Source: Pseudomonas palleroniana
Lineage (GTDB): Bacteria > Pseudomonadota > Gammaproteobacteria > Pseudomonadales > Pseudomonadaceae
Assembly: GCF_003031675.1 (NCBI RefSeq)
Contig: NZ_PYWX01000066.1
Span: forward strand, 32,003 to 96,002
Length of the DNA: 64,000 nt
Direction of reading: 5' to 3'
Shown: positions 57,753-64,000 of the stretch, piece by piece
Layout: each line of letters opens with the position of its first letter
Position numbering within the stretch: position 1 is the stretch's first letter
Translations under genes and position numbers: made by a program
Notes under the pieces: generated by a model
What the model saw: only the letters and a program-made list of their open reading frames with translations
What the model was told of the DNA's origin: nothing
The model's database searches: none

Positions 57753-59965
57753 CGTTTGAACAGGCCTTTCAGGGCGTCTTTCAACTGTGGGTTGACCTTG
57801 TCGAGCTTCTCTTCAAGCTTGTCGCTGAGCTTGTTGCCGGCCGCCTTGAGCGCCACCTGGGTCAAGCCATCCTTGTCCAGGCGGCAGGCCTTGGCGCCCA
57901 ACTCCAGCGGGCCACGGCAGCGTAGCGGTACTTCGATACCCTGGAAGTTGCTGCCGACCTGGCAGGCCGGGTCCGGAACGTCGCGCTTGTCGCCTTCGAC
58001 GATGATGCCGACGCGGTAGTCCATGCCCAGTACGCGCAGGTCGACGTCACCGTTGCCGTTGACCGTCAAGCCCGGGATGCGCACTTTCAGGTCCGGGTTG
58101 CTGGCCACGCCGTTACGGAAAGTCAGGTTGCCGCGCAGTTCCTGGAAGGGCGTGTCCTTGCCCTGTGGGGTGCTGCTCAAGGTCTTGCGGTTGAGCAGGG
58201 CGATGCCGGTGCACAGTTGCTGTTCAAGGTTGGCATTGAGCAGCATGCCGTTGTTGATCACAAAGCTGGCGGTGCCGTTGAGGCTGTCGACCAGGGCTTT
58301 CTGGCTGTTGCCACGGCCTGTGAGGTTGCTGTCCAGGGAGACCTGGCCTTTCACCGGCGGGTTTTGCCCCTGGGCTTGCAGGATGCGTTCGACCGGCACT
58401 TGCTTGATATGGGTTTGCAGCGCCACGACCGGGATGTCCTGGCGCACATCCAGCGTACCGTTGGCTTGGAACGTACCGTTGTAGAGACCGCCACTCAGGT
58501 TGTCGAGCTTGAGTTGGCCGTCGATGCCGGAGGCTTGGAGTGCAGCATTCTGGATCGGCAGCTTGCTCAGGGTCAGTTGGCCGAAGGCCAGGTCGGCGTT
58601 CACATCCAGGGTGCGCAGGCGGGTCAGCGGCAGCAGCCTGTCGGTGCTCCAGGCGCCTTTGGTCGGGGCGTCCGGCAGCGGTGTGGTGCCACCGGCGGCC
58701 ATGGCGCCCATTTCGCTGTTCTGGACTTCGGCCTGGCGTGCGGCGGCGGCGCCTTTGGCGGACTCGGATTTAGGCGGCAAGTAGTTGTCGGCATTGAAGG
58801 TATCGCCCTTGAGCTGCACGCGCAGGGACTGCTTGGCGAAGTCATCCACGGCAACGCGACCGGTGAAGGTGCTGCCATCCAGCTTGAGGTTCAGGTCTTC
58901 CAGGGCCACGCTGGTAGGCGTGCCCTTGAGGCGGCTGACCAGTTCGACCTTGCTCAGGCTGCCCTCGGCCATCGCCGGCAGTGGGTGGCCGACGCTTTCG
59001 AGAAACTTGGCCAGGTCAAATTGGGCAATGGACAGGGCACCGTTGAGCTGCGGGGTTTTGTTCAGGTCGTTGACCTTGAGTTCACCCAGCGCGCGTAACT
59101 GGTTGGCGGACAGTTTAAGGTTGGTCCATTCGGCGATATTGGCCGCCAGGTCCACCAGCACCTGACCCTGGGTGGAATAGGTCATGGTCTTGCCCTGCAA
59201 CGGCTCGCCGGTGGCCTCGCCGCTCAATCGCATGTCTTCGAGCTGATAGCGTTTGAGGGCGTTCTGGATGCGCAGGTTGCCGGTGAGCTCGGTCTTGACG
59301 CGCATCAGCGGTTGGCTGGTGCCCAGGAATGCGGTGAGTTTCAGCGGGATGCTGGCGCCTTCGTGGACGGCGCCGGCACTCAGTTGGATGCTTTCGGCGC
59401 TGAACTGCTTGCCGGTCTGCTCGTCGTTGTATTCAACGCGGGCGTTGTTGATGGTCAGGCTGTCGATGTCCAGGCGGATCGGCTTCGGCGGTTTTTCAGG
59501 CTCCGGCTCGGCAGGTGCTTGCACGGGAGCGGGAACCGGGGCGTCGGCGCTCGTCACAGGCACGTTCTTGCCGATGTCTTCCCAGTCACCGTGGCCTTGC
59601 TTGTCGCGGTTCAGGCGCAGGTTGAGGCCCTCGACGCGCACGTCGCTCATCTGCACTTCACGACGCAGCAGCGGCAACACACGCACCGACAGGCCGAGCA
59701 TCTGCAGGTCGGCGAATGGATTGGTCGGGTTGGTCAGGGTGGCGACGCTGGCTTCGTGCAGTTCCAGGCCCAGCCAGGGGAACAGGCTCCAGCCGATGTC
59801 GCCATTGAGCGTCAGCTCGATGTGGGCCTTGTCGCGGGCAATCTGGCGAATCTCGTCTTTGTAGTCGTTGGGATCGAAGAGGTGGGTCAGGGCGAAGCCC
59901 AGGGCCACAATGATCAGCAACAGCCCGAGAAGTACCAGACCCAGGATTTTGCCGAACGCTTTCAT
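57749..59965 (-). CDS. AsmA-family envelope protein
   Basis: A 738-aa protein with one N-terminal membrane helix (GKILGLVLLGLLLIIVALGFAL), then AsmA repeats: FDPNDYKDEIRQIARDKAHIELTLNGDIGWSLFPWLGLEL at the start and a C-terminal AsmA-like domain ending QLKDALKGLFK. The periplasmic beta-groove body is typical of proteins that move phospholipids between the membranes. A Pro/Ala linker lies near residue 155. It starts at ATG 59,965. Its stop overlaps mutY. Confidence 0.9.
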   Translation of the reverse strand: MKAFGKILGLVLLGLLLIIVALGFALTHLFDPNDYKDEIRQIARDKAHIELTLNGDIGWSLFPWLGLELHEASVATLTNPTNPFADLQMLGLSVRVLPLLRREVQMSDVRVEGLNLRLNRDKQGHGDWEDIGKNVPVTSADAPVPAPVQAPAEPEPEKPPKPIRLDIDSLTINNARVEYNDEQTGKQFSAESIQLSAGAVHEGASIPLKLTAFLGTSQPLMRVKTELTGNLRIQNALKRYQLEDMRLSGEATGEPLQGKTMTYSTQGQVLVDLAANIAEWTNLKLSANQLRALGELKVNDLNKTPQLNGALSIAQFDLAKFLESVGHPLPAMAEGSLSKVELVSRLKGTPTSVALEDLNLKLDGSTFTGRVAVDDFAKQSLRVQLKGDTFNADNYLPPKSESAKGAAAARQAEVQNSEMGAMAAGGTTPLPDAPTKGAWSTDRLLPLTRLRTLDVNADLAFGQLTLSKLPIQNAALQASGIDGQLKLDNLSGGLYNGTFQANGTLDVRQDIPVVALQTHIKQVPVERILQAQGQNPPVKGQVSLDSNLTGRGNSQKALVDSLNGTASFVINNGMLLNANLEQQLCTGIALLNRKTLSSTPQGKDTPFQELRGNLTFRNGVASNPDLKVRIPGLTVNGNGDVDLRVLGMDYRVGIIVEGDKRDVPDPACQVGSNFQGIEVPLRCRGPLELGAKACRLDKDGLTQVALKAAGNKLSDKLEEKLDKVNPQLKDALKGLFKR

Positions 59966-60292
59966 GGGCGAGTCCTTGTATGTCGAATTCAAAATTTAGC
60001 CGAAGAGTATAACGCCCGCAGGCTCTCGTCAGTTCACGGATCGTTACATTGTATCTAGACCCTGTGAAACGGGATTTTGGCGCCAAAAAATACAGTTATT
60101 GCGAAAAAGGTGATATCAGTTTGGTTTTTCTGTCATCCGCAGGTGCTAATCTGCGCGGGTTCGTCTGCCTTCTGCGACACTGCGTCGCGCCCTTAAGGAG
60201 CTTCTCCTCAACAAAAACGGCCATCGCTTTGCGTGTAAGGCCGAGTGAGAGAGCGCCCGACGAACAACAATCAATAACTGGGGGAAACACCA

Positions 60293-61954
60293 ATGAGCAC
60301 TAGCACTGCGACGAGTAGTACTGTCGCGCAGCCTGCGTTCCTGTCCAAGGAACGCATCATCGCCAAGCCAGGGTTCAACCGCTGGCTGGTTCCGCCGGCC
60401 GCCCTGGCCATTCACCTGTGCATCGGCATGGCCTACGGTTTCTCGGTGTTCTGGCTGCCGCTGTCCAAGGCGCTTGGCATCACCGCGCCGGTCGCCTGCG
60501 CGCCGGACATGAGCTTTATTGCCCAAGTCTTCTCATCCCAATGTGACTGGCCCATCTCCATGCTGGGCTGGATCTACACGCTGTTCTTCATCTTCCTGGG
60601 TTGCTCGGCAGCGATCTGGGGTGGCTGGCTGGAGCACGCCGGGCCACGCAAGGCGGGCGTTGTATCGGCTCTGTGCTGGTGCGGCGGCCTGTTGATCTCG
60701 GCGTTGGGTATCTATACCCACCAGATCTGGCTGATGTGGATCGGCTCCGGGGTCATTGGCGGCATCGGCCTGGGCCTGGGCTACATCTCGCCGGTATCGA
60801 CCCTGATCAAGTGGTTCCCGGACAAACGCGGCATGGCGACCGGCATGGCAATCATGGGCTTCGGCGGCGGCGCGATGGTCGGTGCACCGCTGGCTGCGGC
60901 GCTGATGGGCCACTTTGCGTCGCCAACCAGCGTAGGCGTCTGGCAGAGCTTTCTGGTGATGGCGGCGATTTACTTCGTGTTCATGATTGGTGGCGCCTTG
61001 TCGTACCGCGTCCCGCCGACCGGCTGGAAGCCTGAGGGCTGGACCGCTCCGGCGAAAAAAGCCAGCAATGCGATGATCACTCACCGTCATGTCCATGTGA
61101 ACGTGGCCTGGAAAACCCCGCAGTTCCGCCTGGTATGGCTGGTGCTGTGCCTGAACGTTTCCGCCGGTATCGGCATCCTCGGCATGGCTTCGCCGCTGTT
61201 GCAGGAAGTGTTTGGCGGCAAGTTGCTGGGTGTCGATGTGCCGTTCGGTCAGTTGGATGCGGGGCAGTTGGCTTCCATTGCGGCGATCGCGGCCGGTTTC
61301 ACGGGGCTGTTGAGCTTGTTCAACATTGGTGGCCGGTTCTTCTGGGCGTCGTTCTCCGACTACCTGGGCCGCAAGAACACCTACTTTGTGTTCTTCGCCC
61401 TGGGCTTTGCCCTGTATGCGCTGATTCCGAACCTGGGGCACCTGGGTAACGTGGCGCTGTTCGTGGCGGCGTTCTGCATCATCCTGTCGATGTACGGCGG
61501 TGGTTTCGCGACGGTTCCGGCTTACCTGGCCGACCTGTTCGGCACCCAGATGGTCGGCGCGATCCACGGTCGCCTGCTGACCGCCTGGGCCGCGGCGGGC
61601 GTGTTGGGTCCGGTGCTGGTGAACTACCTGCGTGAGTATCAGTTGAGCATCGGTGTTGAGCGCGCTGCGGCCTACGACATCACCCTGTACATCCTCGCCG
61701 GGCTGTTGGTGCTGGGCTTTATCTGCAACATGCTGGTACGTCCGGTGGCCGACAAGTACTTCATGACCGACGCCGAATTGGCCGCCGAACAGGCGCTGGG
61801 CCATGACAAGGGCGCGGATGCCACCACTTCCCTGGAGTGGAAGGCAGCGTCCGGTAGCGTGCCGTTGGCCATCGCCGCGTGGCTGGTAGTGGGCATTCCG
61901 TTGGCGTGGGGTGTGTGGGTGACCCTGCAGAAAACCGCAGTCCTGTTCCACTGA
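60293..61954 (+). CDS. oxalate/formate-antiporter-family MFS transporter
   Basis: A 553-aa major-facilitator protein with 12 helices. FNRWLVPPAALAIHLCIGMAYGFSVFWLPLSKALG at the N terminus and GLGLGYISPVSTLIKWFPDKRGMATGMAIMGFGGGA are the OFA-family marks (OxlT-like). A long loop with CAPDMSFIAQVFSSQCDW between helices 1 and 2 and an extended C-terminal tail make it longer than OxlT. The substrate is unknown; related proteins move carboxylates such as pyruvate or lactate. The upstream 300 bp carry no gene. Confidence 0.85.
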   Translation: MSTSTATSSTVAQPAFLSKERIIAKPGFNRWLVPPAALAIHLCIGMAYGFSVFWLPLSKALGITAPVACAPDMSFIAQVFSSQCDWPISMLGWIYTLFFIFLGCSAAIWGGWLEHAGPRKAGVVSALCWCGGLLISALGIYTHQIWLMWIGSGVIGGIGLGLGYISPVSTLIKWFPDKRGMATGMAIMGFGGGAMVGAPLAAALMGHFASPTSVGVWQSFLVMAAIYFVFMIGGALSYRVPPTGWKPEGWTAPAKKASNAMITHRHVHVNVAWKTPQFRLVWLVLCLNVSAGIGILGMASPLLQEVFGGKLLGVDVPFGQLDAGQLASIAAIAAGFTGLLSLFNIGGRFFWASFSDYLGRKNTYFVFFALGFALYALIPNLGHLGNVALFVAAFCIILSMYGGGFATVPAYLADLFGTQMVGAIHGRLLTAWAAAGVLGPVLVNYLREYQLSIGVERAAAYDITLYILAGLLVLGFICNMLVRPVADKYFMTDAELAAEQALGHDKGADATTSLEWKAASGSVPLAIAAWLVVGIPLAWGVWVTLQKTAVLFH

Positions 61955-61962
61955 TACAGCCT

Positions 61963-62096
61963 TGTAGTGAGCGGGCTCGCCCCGCGCTGGGTGGCGCAGC
62001 CGCCCCAACAAGGACGTCGCGGTGTTTCAGGAAAACCGCGGTGCCTGGGTTTGGGGCGGCTGCGCCACCCAGCGCGGGGCGAGCCCGCTCACTACA
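61963..62096. repeat. 46-bp perfect inverted repeat
   Basis: The arms 61,963-62,008 and 62,051-62,096 are perfectly complementary for 46 bp, with a 42-bp centre. The arm words TAGTGAGCGGGCTCGCCCCG and GGTGGCGCAGCCGCCCC are of the type found in dispersed palindromic repeats of fluorescent pseudomonads. It lies between the MFS gene and hisB and may stop transcription, or mark a transposable palindrome. Confidence 0.9.
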
Positions 62097-62226
62097 GGCT
62101 TTCACATGTATGCACATGTCTATCCTCGCTTCAACTCGTCAGTCTTGTCCCCTTCGATGTTTCTGTTTAGCGCCCGCACCCCTATAATGGCTGCCTTTTT
62201 CGCCCAATGATTTTGCGGAGTTGGTG

Positions 62227-62820
62227 ATGGCCGAACGTAAGGCGTCCGTCGAGCGCGATACTCTGGAAACCCAGATCAAAGCCTCGATCAACCTGGATGG
62301 CACCGGAAAGGCCCGATTTGATATCGGCGTCCCTTTTCTTGAGCACATGCTGGACCAGATCGCCCGTCATGGGTTGATCGACCTGGATATCGTCAGCAAG
62401 GGCGACCTGCATATCGACGACCACCACACAGTGGAAGACGTGGGCATCACGCTGGGCCAGGCTTTTGCCAAAGCCATCGGCGACAAAAAAGGCATCCGTC
62501 GCTACGGTCACGCCTATGTGCCGCTGGATGAAGCGCTGTCGCGCGTGGTCATCGACTTCTCCGGTCGCCCAGGCCTGCAGATGCACGTGCCCTACACCCG
62601 CGCCACCGTGGGCGGCTTCGATGTCGACCTGTTCCAGGAATTCTTCCAGGGCTTCGTCAACCACGCATTGGTCAGCCTGCACATCGACAACCTGCGCGGC
62701 ACCAACACCCACCATCAGATCGAAACCGTGTTCAAGGCTTTCGGCCGCGCCCTGCGCATGGCCGTGGAGCTGGATGAGCGCATGGCCGGGCAAATGCCCT
62801 CGACCAAGGGCGTCCTGTAA
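62227..62820 (+). CDS. hisB: imidazoleglycerol-phosphate dehydratase
   Basis: A 197-aa monofunctional IGPD. It shows GIPFLEHMLDQIARHG-like VPFLEHMLDQIARHG, DLHIDDHHTVEDVGITLG and NTHHQIETVFKAFGRALR; the His/Glu clusters bind manganese. It catalyses the sixth step of histidine synthesis. ATG 62,227 is preceded by GGAG; TTG 62,221 is in frame but less likely. Its last base overlaps the hisH ATG. Confidence 0.97.
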   Translation: MAERKASVERDTLETQIKASINLDGTGKARFDIGVPFLEHMLDQIARHGLIDLDIVSKGDLHIDDHHTVEDVGITLGQAFAKAIGDKKGIRRYGHAYVPLDEALSRVVIDFSGRPGLQMHVPYTRATVGGFDVDLFQEFFQGFVNHALVSLHIDNLRGTNTHHQIETVFKAFGRALRMAVELDERMAGQMPSTKGVL

Positions 62821-63458
62821 TGCAGACGGTCGCGGTTATCGATTACGGCATGGGTAACCTGCACTCGGTGGCCAAGGCCCTCGAACATGTAGGCGCCGGC
62901 AAGGTACTGATCACCAGCGATGCCAAGGTGATTCGCGAAGCTGACCGGGTGGTGTTCCCTGGTGTGGGCGCGATCCGCGATTGCATGGCTGAGATCCGCC
63001 GCCTGGGCTTTGACAGCCTGGTGCGTGAAGTCAGCCAGGATCGCCCGTTCCTCGGCATCTGCGTGGGCATGCAAGCCTTGCTCGATCGCAGTGAAGAGAA
63101 CGATGGCGTTGACTGCATCGGCTTGTTCCCCGGCCAGGTAAAGTTCTTCGGCAAGGACCTGCACGAAGACGGCGCCCACCTGAAAGTCCCGCACATGGGC
63201 TGGAATGAAGTCAGCCAGACAGTGGAACACCCGCTGTGGCACAACATTCCGGACTTGGCGCGCTTCTACTTTGTGCACAGCTACTACATTGCCGCCGGAG
63301 ACCCGCGCCAGGTGGTGGGTGGCGGGCATTACGGCGTCGACTTCGCCGCAGCGCTGGCCGAAGGTTCGCGCTTTGCCGTGCAGTTCCACCCGGAGAAGAG
63401 CCACACCCATGGCCTGCAATTGCTGCAGAACTTCGCCGCGTGGGATGGTCGCTGGTAA
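62820..63458 (+). CDS. hisH: imidazole glycerol phosphate synthase glutaminase subunit
   Basis: A 212-aa class I glutamine amidotransferase with catalytic Cys in PFLGICVGMQALLD near residue 83 and His/Glu in FAVQFHPEKS near residue 192. It supplies ammonia to HisF. It overlaps hisB by one base and is followed directly by the small DUF2164 gene. Confidence 0.97.
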   Translation: MQTVAVIDYGMGNLHSVAKALEHVGAGKVLITSDAKVIREADRVVFPGVGAIRDCMAEIRRLGFDSLVREVSQDRPFLGICVGMQALLDRSEENDGVDCIGLFPGQVKFFGKDLHEDGAHLKVPHMGWNEVSQTVEHPLWHNIPDLARFYFVHSYYIAAGDPRQVVGGGHYGVDFAAALAEGSRFAVQFHPEKSHTHGLQLLQNFAAWDGRW

Positions 63459-63716
63459 ATGGCCAAGAAGCCCAGGCCGCCGATCCTGAACCTCACGCCC
63501 GAACAGGAGCGTGAGGCTACCCACAAGATCAAGGTCTTCATGGAGGACCGCTTCGAGCTCACGCTGGGCTCGTTTGAGGTGGCCGAGATTCTTGAGCTGT
63601 TCACCACCGAAGTAGCGCCGCACTATTACAACCGGGCGATTTTCGACACGCAGACGCTCCTTAAAGAAAGGTTCGAAAGCATCGAAAGCGACCTGTGGTC
63701 GCTTGAGAAGCCCTGA
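63459..63716 (+). CDS. DUF2164 family protein
   Basis: An 85-aa protein beginning MAKKPRPPILNLTPEQEREATHKIK, with the conserved LTLGSFEVAEILELFTTEVAPHYYNRAIFD. It starts immediately after the hisH stop and is a usual passenger between hisH and hisA in Pseudomonas. Function unknown. Confidence 0.9.
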   Translation: MAKKPRPPILNLTPEQEREATHKIKVFMEDRFELTLGSFEVAEILELFTTEVAPHYYNRAIFDTQTLLKERFESIESDLWSLEKP

Positions 63717-63755
63717 CTTCCCAAGCATTGCTGAATATCGAATAAGGTTTGCCAG

Positions 63756-64000
63756 ATGCTGATTATCCCCGCTATCGATCTCAAGGACGGCGCCTGCGTA
63801 CGTCTGCGCCAAGGCCGCATGGAAGACTCCACCGTGTTCTCCGATGACCCGGTGAGCATGGCCGCCAAATGGGTGGAAGGGGGTTGCCGTCGCCTGCATC
63901 TGGTGGACCTGAACGGGGCCTTCGAAGGCCAGCCGGTCAACGGCGAGGTGGTGACCGCCATTGCCAAGCGCTACCCGAACCTGCCGATCCAGATCGGCGG
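63756..64000 (+). CDS. hisA: ProFAR isomerase HisA, N-terminal part
   Basis: The start [20 protein letters not shown] with catalytic Asp in AIDLKDG and [12 protein letters not shown] are the HisA (beta/alpha)8 barrel marks. It isomerises ProFAR to PRFAR in histidine synthesis. The gene is cut by the window end after 81 codons; the rest of the operon (hisF) should follow. Confidence 0.97.

Overview
The window is about 64 kb of chromosome from a fluorescent pseudomonad of the Pseudomonas fluorescens group. Three things point there: GC-rich Pseudomonas-type core genes (dctBD, rmlBADC, aguA, an OprD porin, hisPJQM, gabP, yggX-mutY, hisBHA); two copies of the GTGGGAGGGGGCTTGCTC-type inverted repeat common in that group; and a MinD/BcsQ-like gene of the kind that begins the wss cellulose operon. 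The species call is inference from gene content.

Left core, 1-21.2 kb: the end of cysQ, a thioesterase, the C4-dicarboxylate two-component pair, the four dTDP-L-rhamnose genes on the minus strand in overlapping order rmlB-A-C-D, a three-domain kinase/M23-like/aminotransferase fusion followed by agmatine deiminase (polyamine catabolism), an OprD porin, and a patch of regulators and detoxification enzymes (AraC, LysR, RidA, isochorismatase-like, Ohr/OsmC, SDR).

Mobile island, 21,206-42,977: a 21.7 kb element sits in the 3' half of a tRNA-Thr(TGT) gene. It is bounded by a 58-bp near-identical direct repeat, with a second 23-bp repeat just inside each end. The left part is a P4/PICI-like satellite backbone: tyrosine integrase, an operator-like control region, AlpA, a small ORF, an HTH protein, a Rha-type antirepressor, a C4-like antisense RNA whose two arms match the ribosome-binding region of the next ORF, a run of small overlapping ORFs, a Toprim primase, a DUF927 helicase, and a cluster of GGGGAAC words that looks like a replication origin. 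No capsid, portal or terminase gene is visible. The only structural-type gene is a lone lambda gpI-like tail-assembly protein next to a lipoprotein. The right part is lower-GC cargo: a HEPN/zinc-ribbon protein, a secreted protein, a tail-anchored membrane protein, an unknown 304-aa protein, several very small ORFs, an SDH/ClpP-fold protease, a 2-TM membrane protein, a DprA/phosphoribosyltransferase pair matching the ShosTA antiphage toxin-antitoxin system, and a decayed membrane-protein gene. Between 32 and 37.4 kb the cargo genes are separated by a series of short DNA-word arrays. In each array a different 5-9 bp word recurs about one helical turn apart, often with inverted partners. I cannot assign these to a known element, and they are the most unusual feature of the window.

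Right core, 42.9-64 kb: tRNA-Thr, a DUF2790 protein, an orphan BcsQ/WssA-like ATPase with no cellulose synthase after it, a methyltransferase overlapping a histidine-type ABC importer, gabP behind a probable sigma-54 promoter, an alpha/beta hydrolase, a bile-acid-symporter-family transporter, an ArnT-like glycosyltransferase, a lipoprotein, tRNA-Phe, the overlapping run asmA-mutY-yggX, an oxalate/formate-antiporter-family MFS protein, a 46-bp perfect inverted repeat, and hisB-hisH-DUF2164-hisA (cut by the window end).
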